A stretch of DNA of 64,000 nt from an uncultured Vampirovibrio sp. (GTDB taxonomy: Bacteria > Cyanobacteriota > Vampirovibrionia > Gastranaerophilales > Gastranaerophilaceae). The notes under the pieces are model-generated. The model made no database searches. It saw nothing but the letters and a program-made list of their open reading frames with translations, and was not told the origin of the DNA. Shown here one piece after another: positions 7,286-16,349 of the stretch; the first letter of the stretch is position 1, and the number at the start of each line of letters is the position of its first letter. The stretch spans positions 1-64,000 of the forward strand of contig CAJTPW010000003.1 in the NCBI GenBank assembly GCA_910578465.1, in the 5' to 3' direction. The translations under genes were made by a program, and so were the position numbers.

Positions 7286-10183
7286 TTACGCCAAAGAGAA
7301 AATTTCATAAATTTCATCATCGGACAATTCGGTGATGATTTTTTCACCTGTGAATACGGCGGCATCTGCGAGTTCTCTTTTGTCTTTAATAATTTTATCA
7401 ATTTTTTCTTCAAATGTTGAAAGGGTTATAAACCTGTGAACCATAACGTTTTTATCCTGCCCGATACGATAGGTTCTGTCTGTTGCCTGATCTTCAACCG
7501 CAGGATTCCACCAGAGGTCATAATGGATAACATTGCTTGCGGATGTAAGGTTTAGCCCTAAGCCGCCTGCCTTTAGGGACAATATCATAATCTTCTTGTT
7601 AATTTCTTCCGAGAACTGTTTTATCATCTCTTCTCTTGATTTAACGTTTAGCGAGCCATGGAAGAATAAGGGGTCCGTGTTAAATTCATCTGCTATAATT
7701 TTTTCTAAAATGGCCCCCATTTCTTTATATTGAGTAAAAATCAACACCTTTTCATCGTTGTCTAAAATATTTGTCAGAATTGACATAAGTTTTTCGGTCT
7801 TTCCTGACGCGCTTCTTGACATATCTCCGTGTTTTAAATAGTGGTACGGGTGGTTACATACCTGTTTTAGGGACGTTATAAGCTTAAATATGGCGCCGCG
7901 TCTGTTAATTCCTGCACTTGCAGACTGCACCTCCTGCATGGATTGGTTTAAAACTCTCTCATACAAGGCTGCCTGCGGTTTTGTAAGGTAGCAGAATTCA
8001 TCCAGAACAACTTTTTCAGGCAGGTCTGAAATAATCATCTTATCTGTTTTTAATCGGCGAAGCATAAAAGGTGAAATTGCTTTTTTGAGTTTTTCCGCCC
8101 TTTGAGTTTCTTTAAATCTTTCAATCGGAACGGAGTAGTTTTTGCCGAAGTCATTTATGGAGCCTAAATATCCCTTATTTATAAAGTCAAATATGCTCCA
8201 GAGCTCTGATAATCTGTTTTCAACAGGGGTACCTGTCATTGCAATTTTCATATCCGCTTTAATTGCTTTAACGGCCTGCGTTTGAGATGTAGACGGGTTT
8301 TTAATGTTTTGGGCTTCGTCAATAACGATTAAATCCCAGTTGTGTTTTTTAAATTCTTCAATATCAATTCTCAAAATTGCATATGTGGTAAGGACAACAT
8401 CGCAATCCGTTGTAAATTCGCGGTTGAAGCCATGGTATGTATAAATCTCCAAACCGGGAGCAAAATTTTCAAATTCTCTTTCCCAGTTGCCTAAAAGTGT
8501 TGTCGGGCATATAACCACAACGGGTTTTTTAAGCTTTTTTTCTTCCTTGAGTTTTAATATAAGACTTATTACCTGAATTGTTTTACCAAGACCCATATCA
8601 TCTGCAATACAACAGCCAAAACCTTTTTTAACGTTTGTATAAAGCCATCTGAATCCCACCTGCTGATATGGTCTTAATGTGCCCTTTAGGGTATCGGGCA
8701 AATCAATTTCTTCAACCTTTGTAAAGCTGCTTATAACTTTTGCAAAAGCTTCATCGTAGTCAAAATCATATTCATCAATCTTACCTGATAAGCTGTGGTG
8801 CAAAAGCTCCATTTTATTCATTACAAAATCGGGTTTTTTCTTTAATCTTTCAAGGAGTTTTTCCGTTTCTTCCTTGTCGATTAAAATGTATTTATCTTTA
8901 TATTGAATAAGTCCGTTCGTATCTTTTGCAAGCTTTTGAAATTCTTCGGCTGAAATTTTTTCGTTGTCTCCAAGCGCCACCTCGATTGAAAAATCCATAA
9001 TTTCATCAAGGGATATGGTTGAAGAATTGGACATATTCAAAATGTTTTCCAAATCTCCTATGCGCTTTTGTTTCACTCTTGCATTAATTGAGGCTCTCGG
9101 GATTATAATGTTGTCCATGCCTTTTGGAAGGTTTACTTCCATATCGGCCTGCGCAAGGTAATATGTTATTTGGGTTATCATTTTATAGACACCTGAAAGA
9201 TCAAGCTCAAGAGTTGTGTCTTCAAGGTCTTCAATGTATTTTACGGCCCAGTTTATTTGTTTTTCAATTATGGTCTTATCGGTTTCATCTAAATCTTCAA
9301 GTTCAAAAACTTCGCCTGTGGTTTTATTTTTGGCAAAAATTTTCATTAAAAATCTGTCGTCATTTTCTTTATCATCAATTTTTTCAATGTTAAACACGGG
9401 AACAACATCGTATGTTCCAAGGCTCATTTCATCAAGCCAGGTCTGAATGTCTTCGCCAAGGTCATTTCCTTTTAACATTCTTTTATGGACAGCTGATTTT
9501 ACAAAATACGGTGCAGATTTTAAATCCTTAAATTTAAAATGTTTAACGTTTAAGAAATTAAAGATAAGATGGTTTAAATATCTTTCAATAAGTTTTTTTG
9601 TTGTATCGGGGTCTAAAAAGTCATTGTTTACAATTTCAAGATATGCTCTTAAATAATCTTTATTTTTAAAGTACGGTTCCCAGATTATTGAGAATGTGTC
9701 CTTTTTAAATTTAACGGATGGTATAAAGTTTAATTTTTCAACGGTTTTCTTTACAAAGGTTGTAAAATGAAAGTAAAATTTGTAGTTTTCACTTAAATCA
9801 TCCGTCAGTTCAATGTTTTCGGACAGTCCCGTAAAATATTCAAAAAATAAATCCAGAGGAATGCTATAGCCGTATTTATCCCCTTTGTACTCAGCTTTTA
9901 AGCGATATAAAGAACCTTTTGATTTCAGGTAATAATCAAAATTATACGGAGGGGTAATAAAAATTTCCGCATTATTATTGTTGTTTTCAAACAGTATATC
10001 GGTTGATCTTAAAATCGGGTTTTTTGTATCAAATGTATCTGCAAACTCTTCTTCGATAAGCTCATAAATCAAAGACAGGGTGTATCTGAAATCTTTGTTT
10101 TTTTGAGAATACGGGTTTGAATCCAAATTTAAAAGAAGTTTTTCAACGTCATTTTTCTTAAATGTTAAGTTCTCATACTTCAT
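7286..10183 (-). CDS. SNF2/Rad54-family helicase-like ATPase
   Basis: This is a 965-residue superfamily 2 ATPase. The C-terminal half carries the motor: Walker A DDMGLGKT near residue 530, DEAQ box (VIDEAQNIKN) near 620, motif III MTGTPVENRLSELWS, and motif VI DRTYRIGQ near 905. The N-terminal half of about 470 residues is charged, lacks obvious zinc motifs and probably holds an accessory domain. Relatives translocate on duplex DNA and displace proteins, for example the RapA/HepA group that recycles RNA polymerase. The substrate here is unknown. No ribosome binding site is evident at the ATG. The gene is divergent from ricT with facing TATAAT-like boxes (10198-10223). Confidence 0.9.
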   Translation of the reverse strand: MKYENLTFKKNDVEKLLLNLDSNPYSQKNKDFRYTLSLIYELIEEEFADTFDTKNPILRSTDILFENNNNNAEIFITPPYNFDYYLKSKGSLYRLKAEYKGDKYGYSIPLDLFFEYFTGLSENIELTDDLSENYKFYFHFTTFVKKTVEKLNFIPSVKFKKDTFSIIWEPYFKNKDYLRAYLEIVNNDFLDPDTTKKLIERYLNHLIFNFLNVKHFKFKDLKSAPYFVKSAVHKRMLKGNDLGEDIQTWLDEMSLGTYDVVPVFNIEKIDDKENDDRFLMKIFAKNKTTGEVFELEDLDETDKTIIEKQINWAVKYIEDLEDTTLELDLSGVYKMITQITYYLAQADMEVNLPKGMDNIIIPRASINARVKQKRIGDLENILNMSNSSTISLDEIMDFSIEVALGDNEKISAEEFQKLAKDTNGLIQYKDKYILIDKEETEKLLERLKKKPDFVMNKMELLHHSLSGKIDEYDFDYDEAFAKVISSFTKVEEIDLPDTLKGTLRPYQQVGFRWLYTNVKKGFGCCIADDMGLGKTIQVISLILKLKEEKKLKKPVVVICPTTLLGNWEREFENFAPGLEIYTYHGFNREFTTDCDVVLTTYAILRIDIEEFKKHNWDLIVIDEAQNIKNPSTSQTQAVKAIKADMKIAMTGTPVENRLSELWSIFDFINKGYLGSINDFGKNYSVPIERFKETQRAEKLKKAISPFMLRRLKTDKMIISDLPEKVVLDEFCYLTKPQAALYERVLNQSMQEVQSASAGINRRGAIFKLITSLKQVCNHPYHYLKHGDMSRSASGKTEKLMSILTNILDNDEKVLIFTQYKEMGAILEKIIADEFNTDPLFFHGSLNVKSREEMIKQFSEEINKKIMILSLKAGGLGLNLTSASNVIHYDLWWNPAVEDQATDRTYRIGQDKNVMVHRFITLSTFEEKIDKIIKDKRELADAAVFTGEKIITELSDDEIYEIFSLA

Positions 10184-10241
10184 CGTTTTCTTATTTTATT
10201 ATAAAAACAATTTGTTGTATAATAGTTTTAGAGGATTTTAA

Positions 10242-11162
10242 ATGAAATTTGCAGTAAGAATTATTAAAAACCAGTTTTTTCCCCTGAAAGTCAGCGAAGG
10301 GGCAAACCTTCGCCACGGGCAAATGGTTCTTGTGCGCACGGAAAAAGGAGAAGAGGCGCACAAGGTTTTTATTGTAAATTCTGAAATTCAAAAACAGTGG
10401 GAAAAATTTAAACCCGAGCCCATTTCTTTTATAAGAACCATGAGCGAAAGAGACTTAGCGGAGCTCGATGAAATTAAAAAGCTTGAAGTTCAGGCCCTTT
10501 ATAAGTGCAGGGAACTTGCAGAAAAAAGAAAGCTTGCAATGAACCTTGTACAGACAAGGTATACATTTGACAGAAAAAAGATTACTTTTTATTATACAGC
10601 GCCTGAGCGTGTGGATTTTCGTGAACTTCTAAAAGATTTAACTCAGGAGTTTAAAAGGGTAAGAATAGATTTAAGGCATATCGGTGTTCGTGATGAAACC
10701 AGTATTTTACAGGGCATTGGTGTTTGCGGGCAGGAATATTGCTGCTGTTCATTTTTAAAGAAGTTTGAATCGGTGAATACTAAGCTTGCAAAAGATCAGG
10801 GAATTCCAATGACGCCCGGGAAAATTACGGGCTCATGCGGCAGGCTTTTATGCTGCTTAAATTATGAATATTCAAATTATCTTGAAGCTGCAAAAACGCT
10901 TCCTCCTGTTGGTTCAGGTGTTATGACGCCTGATGGTATCGGAAAAGTTGCCGTTTTAAACTTTTTAAAAGGTTCTGTCGGGGTAAAACTTGAGGATGGC
11001 AAAATTAAAGATTATTTGAAAAAAGATATCGAGATGATAGACGGTGAAGTTAATATTGAAATCGAAGGTACGGACAACCGTCTGAATTATTCTGAAGGTG
11101 ATGAAGTTATTGATATTAAATCATTGGATAACGATAAAAATTCATCAACAGGAAATATTTAA
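10242..11162 (+). CDS. ricT: PSP1-domain protein, RicT (YaaT)-like
   Basis: The 306-residue protein has a PSP1 C-terminal domain and two cysteine clusters, CGQEYCCCSFL (about 165) and CGRLLCCLNYE (about 195). In Bacillus RicT the equivalent cysteines hold Fe-S clusters within the RicA-RicF-RicT complex, which promotes RNase Y-dependent mRNA processing. In other bacteria the protein sits close to replication and ribosome genes. GAGGA lies about 8 nt before the ATG, and a TATAAT box lies at 10218-10223. rsfS follows after 12 nt, so the two are probably one operon. No RicA or RicF is visible in the window, so the complex partner is uncertain. Confidence 0.8.
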   Translation: MKFAVRIIKNQFFPLKVSEGANLRHGQMVLVRTEKGEEAHKVFIVNSEIQKQWEKFKPEPISFIRTMSERDLAELDEIKKLEVQALYKCRELAEKRKLAMNLVQTRYTFDRKKITFYYTAPERVDFRELLKDLTQEFKRVRIDLRHIGVRDETSILQGIGVCGQEYCCCSFLKKFESVNTKLAKDQGIPMTPGKITGSCGRLLCCLNYEYSNYLEAAKTLPPVGSGVMTPDGIGKVAVLNFLKGSVGVKLEDGKIKDYLKKDIEMIDGEVNIEIEGTDNRLNYSEGDEVIDIKSLDNDKNSSTGNI

Positions 11163-11174
11163 TATCGGAGGATT

Positions 11175-11573
11175 ATGACGGAAGAAGTTTCAAGCAAAAA
11201 GTTATCAAGCATTATAGCAAGAGTTCTGGATGATAAGAAAGCCGCTGATATTGCGGTTTTAAACGTTGCAAATGTCTGTGTTTTGTCCGATTTTTTTGTT
11301 ATAGCATCCGCCTCATCCACAACGCAGGTAAAAGGGCTTACATCTTCTTTGCGTGAGCGTATTAAGGAATTGTTTGGAAGAATACCTAACGGTGATGAGA
11401 ACGATTTAAAAAACAGATGGAACCTTTTGGATTACGGTGATGTCATAGTTCATATAATGCTAAATGATGTCAGAGAAAGCTATGCACTTGAAAAATTCTG
11501 GAACCATGCCTTAAAAGTTTCAAAGGAAGAGTGGGAAGAAGAATCGAAGGAATTTTCCGTTTATTCTAAATAA
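11175..11573 (+). CDS. rsfS: Ribosomal silencing factor RsfS (Iojap)
   Basis: RsfS binds ribosomal protein L14 on the 50S subunit and blocks joining to 30S when nutrients are scarce. The 132-residue length and motifs are typical: DKKAADIAVLNV, SDFFVIASASS, then GRIPNGDEN, W-LLDYGDVIVHIM and YALEKFW. A GGAGG-like site (CGGAGGATT) precedes the ATG. It is the second gene after ricT, with a 12-nt gap. No clear terminator follows; instead there is a 600-nt repeat-containing gap. Confidence 0.92.
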   Translation: MTEEVSSKKLSSIIARVLDDKKAADIAVLNVANVCVLSDFFVIASASSTTQVKGLTSSLRERIKELFGRIPNGDENDLKNRWNLLDYGDVIVHIMLNDVRESYALEKFWNHALKVSKEEWEEESKEFSVYSK

Positions 11574-11840
11574 GCAAATGCGGGATGTTTCACCGCTTTT
11601 ACCGAGGCTTAAGCTCTTAAGAATTAGTTGCAAAATTATTTGAAAGTTGATAAAATATTTTAGACACCAGAGTATTGAATGTAAAAATGTCTGGTGGAGA
11701 AAAGAAAATTTAGTTTAATTCAGCATGCAAGGGTTTTTTGTCGTTTCGATTCAAAAAATTCTTGCTTTTTTTATATTATTTCAATTAATGGTTGTTTAAA
11801 TTCTGAAATGGAGAGGGCTTTGGTTGAAGTTCACCCGTAG

Positions 11841-11860
11841 GTTGGGCATACCTGCCCAAC
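11841..11860. repeat. Palindromic repeat, copy 1
   Basis: GTTGGGCA and TGCCCAAC flank a 4-nt loop. The same 20-bp palindrome occurs at 28129-28148. The half-element TGCCCAACATCAT (11853-11865) recurs inside the leader of the first prepilin gene at 25366-25378. Confidence 0.65.
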
Positions 11861-11938
11861 ATCATCCTAATATTATCTTTTATACAATTGTTCCGCCTCC
11901 TTGTATGTTTTTAATACCGAGCCTGCAACGTACAAAGA

Positions 11939-12084
11939 GCTATTAAGCTCATTTTTTTATTGCTCGTAAACTCAACCCTGCCTTAAGCTAAAAGAGGCAG
12001 GGTTTCAAACATACTCGCTTTATACATTCGCTAAATATCTCTAATGTACTTATGCTAACGGTATCAAAAAACATATAAGGAGGC
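11939..12084 (-). repeat. 146-bp repeat, copy 2 (no cassette attached)
   Basis: This is nearly identical to 1-146, including the CCCTGCCT/AGGCAGGG hairpin. Unlike copy 1, it is not preceded by lectin-like cassettes. It may be a cassette locus whose cassettes have been lost, or an empty acceptor site. Confidence 0.85.
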
Positions 12085-12142
12085 TTCACTTGGTTGTTCA
12101 ATTAATAAATTTTATTATATTGTAATGCTTCTAAATTAACAT

Positions 12143-12176
12143 TAAAAAACGCCTGCGAAGGAATTTGCAAGCGTTT
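12143..12176 (-). terminator. Terminator of rplI
   Basis: AAAAAACGC-TGC pairs with GCA-GCGTTTTTT around a short loop, about 25 nt past the rplI stop. A and T runs on both sides make it suitable for either strand. Confidence 0.75.
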
Positions 12177-12200
12177 TTTAAATATTTGTCAAAATTCTTC

Positions 12201-12701
12201 TTATGCTTCTTCAGATTCAGCTTCTTCTTCAACAATAGCTTCTTTAATCGTTTCAGAAGCACTAACTGCTACTCTTAATTGAGCCTTAACTTTTGAAGAC
12301 AATTTAACGGTCATTGTGAAATCGCCAATGTGGTTAATCGGGTTGTCAAGAGTAATGGTTTTTCTGTCAACTTCAATTCCTGTTTTTGCAAGTAATTCTT
12401 CGGCAAGTTTTTTGGTTGTAATCGTACCGAATAATTTGCCTGATTCACCTGCTTTTGCAGAGAGCTCAATAACTTCTGCCGCCTGAATTTTTTCAGCTTG
12501 TGCAAGAGCTTCCTGATGAAGTTTTTCAGCCTTGGCTTTGATTCTTGCCATATCTCTTTCTCTTGCTTCAAGTGAGCCTTTTGTTGCTCTTTCGGCCAAG
12601 TTGTTCGGAATCAGATAGTTTCTTGCATAACCGTCTTTAACGTTTACTATATCGCCAACTTCGCCAATATTTTGAACATCTTTTTTAAGTATAAGCTGCA
12701 T
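12201..12701 (-). CDS. rplI: 50S ribosomal protein L9
   Basis: This is a structural protein of the large subunit near the L1 stalk. The N-terminal domain has the classic pattern MQLILKKDV, GEVGDIVNVKDGYARNYLIP at about 13-32, followed by a long charged helix and the C-terminal RNA-binding domain. The family usually has about 150 residues; this one has 166 because of an acidic tail (EEEAESEEA). AAGGAG stands 7 nt before the ATG. It lies downstream of the min operon in the same direction, about 85 nt after minE, and ends in a hairpin. Confidence 0.96.
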   Translation of the reverse strand: MQLILKKDVQNIGEVGDIVNVKDGYARNYLIPNNLAERATKGSLEARERDMARIKAKAEKLHQEALAQAEKIQAAEVIELSAKAGESGKLFGTITTKKLAEELLAKTGIEVDRKTITLDNPINHIGDFTMTVKLSSKVKAQLRVAVSASETIKEAIVEEEAESEEA

Positions 12702-12785
12702 TTGTTTTCTCCTTGTTTATTTTTATTAAGTAAGGCTATCTTAAATAAAACACGGGGTTTTTTCAAGTCCTTAGCTTAAAAATTG

Positions 12786-13370
12786 TTATTTCTTCTTCTT
12801 TTTCTTTGAAGAGCCTGTGGTTTCTTTGGTTTCCGTTTCCTTTTTCTCTTCTTGCTCTTCACAGGAAGATTCTTCTTCCGCTTTCTCTTCTTTGTTTTCT
12901 GTTTCTTCGTCTTTTTCTTCTATATTTTTTTGAGCTTTTTCAATAAGCTCGCTGTCGATTTCTTCACCGTCAGCAAGTGCCATAGCTTTTTCTTTAATTA
13001 AACCTTCGAGTTCTTTTACTATTTCTTCCGCTTTTTTCTGGTTTTTAAGGCTCTGCTCTTTAATTGCTTCATCAATTTCATCATCCGTTTTCGGACGTGT
13101 AACGGGAATGCTCAAGTTTAAAATTGTTTTATTTTCAAGCGCGTCAATTTGAAGCTGGAAGTTTTCATCATCGATTTCCATATATTTTGAAACAACGGAA
13201 ACAAGCTCTTCTTTCATCATCTGAATAGCACGTTCCGAAAAACCTGCCCTGTCTTGCAAAAGAACGGTTTTCAATCTGTTGATTGCAACCCCTTTTGTCG
13301 GGTCAACTTCTTCTGTTGATGTAAAAAAGCTTAAGACCTTGTTATATAAATCATGAAAAATATCTTTCAT
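12786..13370 (-). CDS. minE: Cell division topological specificity factor MinE, with long acidic C-terminal extension
   Basis: MinE stimulates the MinD ATPase and drives pole-to-pole oscillation of MinCD. The first 95 or so residues fit MinE: an amphipathic start (KDIFHDLYNKVLSFF), then VAINRLKTVLLQDRAGFSERAIQMMKEEL and the dimerisation part ending NLSIPVTR. Usual MinE is about 90 residues; here a further 100 residues follow. They are highly charged, predicted helical, and end in an E/K-rich tail with KKKKKK. The ATG overlaps the minD stop (TAATG), so translation is coupled. I know no function for the extension. Confidence 0.88.
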   Translation of the reverse strand: MKDIFHDLYNKVLSFFTSTEEVDPTKGVAINRLKTVLLQDRAGFSERAIQMMKEELVSVVSKYMEIDDENFQLQIDALENKTILNLSIPVTRPKTDDEIDEAIKEQSLKNQKKAEEIVKELEGLIKEKAMALADGEEIDSELIEKAQKNIEEKDEETENKEEKAEEESSCEEQEEKKETETKETTGSSKKKKKK

Positions 13371-14194
13371 TATTCAGCCTTCGCTTTCTTTGACATAAAT
13401 TTCTGCGTGAATTTTTTAATTTTTTCGATAATATTTTTCGGCTGATCGATATCAAGGAAGGGCACTTCTTCCCCCTGGATTCTTCTTGCAACGTTTAAGT
13501 ATGCCTGCCCTGCAAGAGATTTTTCATCGTTTACAATAGGTTCACCTTTGTTTGTTGATGTAATAACGCCCGTATCCTCGGGGATAACGCCGATAAGTTC
13601 GGCGGATAAGATTTCAACAACATCTTCAACGCTCATCATATCATTTGTTTTAATCAAATTCGGGCGAACTCTGTTTACAAGAAGTCTGTATTTTTTAACA
13701 TCTTCTTTAGATTCCAAAAGTCCTATAATTCTGTCTGCATCACGAATAGCGGACATCTCAGGTGTTGTAACAACAATTGCTTCATTTGCGCCTGCAACAG
13801 CATTCTGGAAACCTTGTTCAATACCTGCGGGGCAATCAACAAGAATATAGTCAAATTCTTTTTTTAATGTTTCGCAAATTTCTTTCAACTGGTCAGCGTT
13901 TACTGCGGACTTGTCCCTTGTCTGTGCTGCTGCTAAAAGGCAAAGGTTCGGATTTTTCTTGTCTTTTACAAGGGCCTGTTTCAGTTTACATCTTTCTTCA
14001 ACAACATCTACAATCGTGTAAACAATACGGTTTTCAAGGCCAAGCAATAAATCAAGGTTTCTAAGGCCGATATCGGTGTCTATCAAAACAACCTTATTTC
14101 CGCCTTTTGCAAGCGCTGTACCTATATTGGCAGAAGTTGTGGTTTTCCCAACCCCGCCCTTTCCTGATGTGATTACAATAACAGAACCTGTCAT
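13370..14194 (-). CDS. minD: Septum site-determining protein MinD
   Basis: This is a membrane-cycling ParA/MinD ATPase that recruits MinC to block FtsZ rings at wrong sites. It shows the deviant Walker A GKGGVGKT at 11-18, the DTDIGLRNLDLLLGLE segment, DYILVDCPAG, and a C-terminal amphipathic helix (NIIEKIKKFTQKF) for membrane binding. The length (274 aa) is typical. AGGAG lies upstream of the ATG. It sits between minC (12 nt upstream) and minE (1-nt overlap), the usual C-D-E order. Confidence 0.96.
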   Translation of the reverse strand: MTGSVIVITSGKGGVGKTTTSANIGTALAKGGNKVVLIDTDIGLRNLDLLLGLENRIVYTIVDVVEERCKLKQALVKDKKNPNLCLLAAAQTRDKSAVNADQLKEICETLKKEFDYILVDCPAGIEQGFQNAVAGANEAIVVTTPEMSAIRDADRIIGLLESKEDVKKYRLLVNRVRPNLIKTNDMMSVEDVVEILSAELIGVIPEDTGVITSTNKGEPIVNDEKSLAGQAYLNVARRIQGEEVPFLDIDQPKNIIEKIKKFTQKFMSKKAKAE

Positions 14195-14206
14195 ATATCT
14201 TTACTC

Positions 14207-15325
14207 CTATTGATTAGCCATTTTAAACAACACAATATTATCTTCCACAATCCTTGCTTCTTCGGGTGTGAAGATTGCAGATTTAACAATGTAAGGTATA
14301 TTTCCGCCGTCAGGGCGCCTTGAATAGCAGTTTGCAATTCTTAATTGAACGGCATTCATTTTTAACGCTCTTATTCTTGCTTCCCTGTTTCCGCTGCAGC
14401 CTGCGTGTGCTATTGAACCCAAAACACCCCAAACGGTGATATCACCCGTTGCTTTAATTTCGGAGCCCGGGTGGCAATCTCCTATGATTACTATATTGCC
14501 GTCAAATTCAAGGGTTTGGCCGCTTCTTAAGGTTTGATTAACATAAATTGTCTGCTTGCTGTCAATCACAACAGGGTCGGTTGTAGGCGGTGCGTAGAAA
14601 TCAACTTCTTCAAGGTCTGATTCATCCTGAAGGTTTTCATCGCTTGCTTTTTTATATACTGTAATAGTCTGCCTTTGAAGCCCTTCAAATTCTTCCTCGG
14701 GTGATTTTACGGGGATTTCTTCCTTCGGCGCTTCACTTATAATATCATTTTTGATTTCTTTTTGAGCTTTTGTTTTTACAGGCTTTGGAGGCTCTGCAAT
14801 TGCCTCTTCGGGAAGCTCTGTTTTCAGTTCATCAAATTTGTTTGTAACCATTGTTGTAACAACCGTTTCAGGTCCAAGAACCAGCCCTTCCGCAAGACCT
14901 GTTGTCTTTGGGGCAAGGTTTTCAGGTATAGCTTCTTCTTTTGAAGTTTCTTTTACAGCTTCTTTTTTTGGTTCTTCAATATTTAATTGAGCGGCCTGAG
15001 CCTGTTCACTTTGTACCATATCAGCATTTGCCGCTTTTTTAAGCTTCATAACCTTTGCTCTTGTTACCTTTATTCCCATGCTTTCGCAGGCATTCTGGGT
15101 AATTAAAGAGGTTGTTTCAACATTAACAAGCTGTGAATTATAGCTTTCAATCAAAGATTTAATGCTTAAAATCTGGGATTGATTTAAAACATTGTCCTTT
15201 AGTTTTAAAGAAATTCCTCTGCCTGAAGCGTTTGGAATTTCAAGCGCCAGAGAAACATTGTTGATAATTTCACCCGTATTTGTGCATTCGCTCAAATCTA
15301 TTACAAAAAGTCCGATATCTTCCAT
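14207..15325 (-). CDS. minC: Septum site-determining protein MinC, with long central linker
   Basis: MinC inhibits FtsZ assembly. The C-terminal domain (about 262-372) is clear: RSGQTLEFDGN, VIIGDCHPGSEI, GDITVWGVLGSIAHAG, AVQLRIA. The N-terminal 100 residues are a plausible FtsZ-interacting domain but weakly conserved. Between them lies about 155 residues rich in Glu, Pro, Lys and Ala, which makes the protein 372 residues instead of about 230. It is the first gene of minC-minD-minE, with GAGGT before the ATG. FtsZ itself is encoded 24 kb away at 38990-40183. Confidence 0.92.
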   Translation of the reverse strand: MEDIGLFVIDLSECTNTGEIINNVSLALEIPNASGRGISLKLKDNVLNQSQILSIKSLIESYNSQLVNVETTSLITQNACESMGIKVTRAKVMKLKKAANADMVQSEQAQAAQLNIEEPKKEAVKETSKEEAIPENLAPKTTGLAEGLVLGPETVVTTMVTNKFDELKTELPEEAIAEPPKPVKTKAQKEIKNDIISEAPKEEIPVKSPEEEFEGLQRQTITVYKKASDENLQDESDLEEVDFYAPPTTDPVVIDSKQTIYVNQTLRSGQTLEFDGNIVIIGDCHPGSEIKATGDITVWGVLGSIAHAGCSGNREARIRALKMNAVQLRIANCYSRRPDGGNIPYIVKSAIFTPEEARIVEDNIVLFKMANQ

Positions 15326-15524
15326 AAAATTTCATACCTCAATCTTAGCTTATTATCTACCTTATCTTAAAATCAATATAAAAACAATTAATTATAAAGA
15401 AAAATTGCGCCCGAAATCATGATGTGGCGTACATTTACCATGGATTGCGGTCAATTTTTATTCTTTATGTGTTTTAATTTAAGTGTGTTAATTTAATTGG
15501 GGCTAACGACTCAAAGGCATTTAT

Positions 15525-16346
15525 ATGCAGGTTTTATCACTTCAAAGCATTCTAAACACTAACACTTTTAAAGATTTTCACACTCCAAACAGTGCAGTTT
15601 GCAGCACCCTCGGCGTTCATTCGCATCTTAATAATATTGAAAACAAAGCAGCCGATGTTGTGAGAGCCGAAAAATCTTCCCGAAAAAACGGAATTAAAAA
15701 GATACTCCCACTTGCAGGAGCTGTCATCGGTACTCTTTTGCCGCTTGTTATTTTGAACAACTTTAAAGGGAAGAGTTTGAATATGAAAATTTTGAAAGAC
15801 GGTGTGCCGCTTGAAAAATTGAAAGAAATTGGTGAATATTTTGAAATAGAAGGTGCAAAAGAAATTCTTTTAACGGCAGGCGGGGCAATAGCGGGCGGTC
15901 TTTCTGGCGGCGTGATTTATGATAAAAATAAAGAAAACAGAAAAGAAAAGGTGAAAGAAGCGGTTTTTGAGATGACAAACATTACTGTTCCAACATTAAT
16001 AGCGGCAGGGACTTTAGATTTGCTTAAATCCAAAAAACTTGATAAAGGACTTTTTAAGTTTGCTCCGTTTGTTTTAGGGCTTGGTGCAGGAATTCCTTTG
16101 GCTTCAAAAGTTTCAGGGTTTATCAGTAAGAAAATATTCAAAGAAGATAAAGACGGTATCAGGAAATTTCATCCTAAAGATTTTCTCGTGCATGCGGATG
16201 ATATGGTTGAAATGCTTGTTCTTCTTAAGATTCCTTTTGCAAAGCAATTACATATCGATAAGCTTTTAGCTTTGATTTATGCAAAATGCGGATATGAAAC
16301 AGGTATCAAAGACACTGATAACAAAGGACACGGACATCACCATTAA
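15525..16346 (+). CDS. Uncharacterised protein with two hydrophobic segments and His-rich tail
   Basis: I recognise no family. The 273-residue protein begins MQVLSLQSILNTNTFKDF, which fits a short N-terminal pattern seen in three other proteins of this window. Two hydrophobic, glycine-containing stretches (about 61-76 and 108-128), and a third around 175-195, could be membrane hairpins. The protein ends in GHGHHH, a possible metal site. No ribosome binding site is evident. It converges with the phosphoesterase gene, leaving only 3 nt between the stop codons. Function unknown. Confidence 0.6.
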   Translation: MQVLSLQSILNTNTFKDFHTPNSAVCSTLGVHSHLNNIENKAADVVRAEKSSRKNGIKKILPLAGAVIGTLLPLVILNNFKGKSLNMKILKDGVPLEKLKEIGEYFEIEGAKEILLTAGGAIAGGLSGGVIYDKNKENRKEKVKEAVFEMTNITVPTLIAAGTLDLLKSKKLDKGLFKFAPFVLGLGAGIPLASKVSGFISKKIFKEDKDGIRKFHPKDFLVHADDMVEMLVLLKIPFAKQLHIDKLLALIYAKCGYETGIKDTDNKGHGHHH

Positions 16347-16349
16347 CCG

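Larger units (their letters stand above)
11574..12200. other. Repeat-rich intergenic region
   Basis: No gene recognised. The region contains an inverted repeat with arms CACCAGA/TCTGGTG (about 11666-11698), the palindrome GTTGGGCA-tacc-TGCCCAAC (11841-11860), a good minus-strand ribosome binding site AAGGAGGCGG near 11895 that lacks a following ATG, the second copy of the 146-bp repeat (11939-12084), and the rplI terminator. The pieces look like debris of small mobile or cassette elements. Confidence 0.6.
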
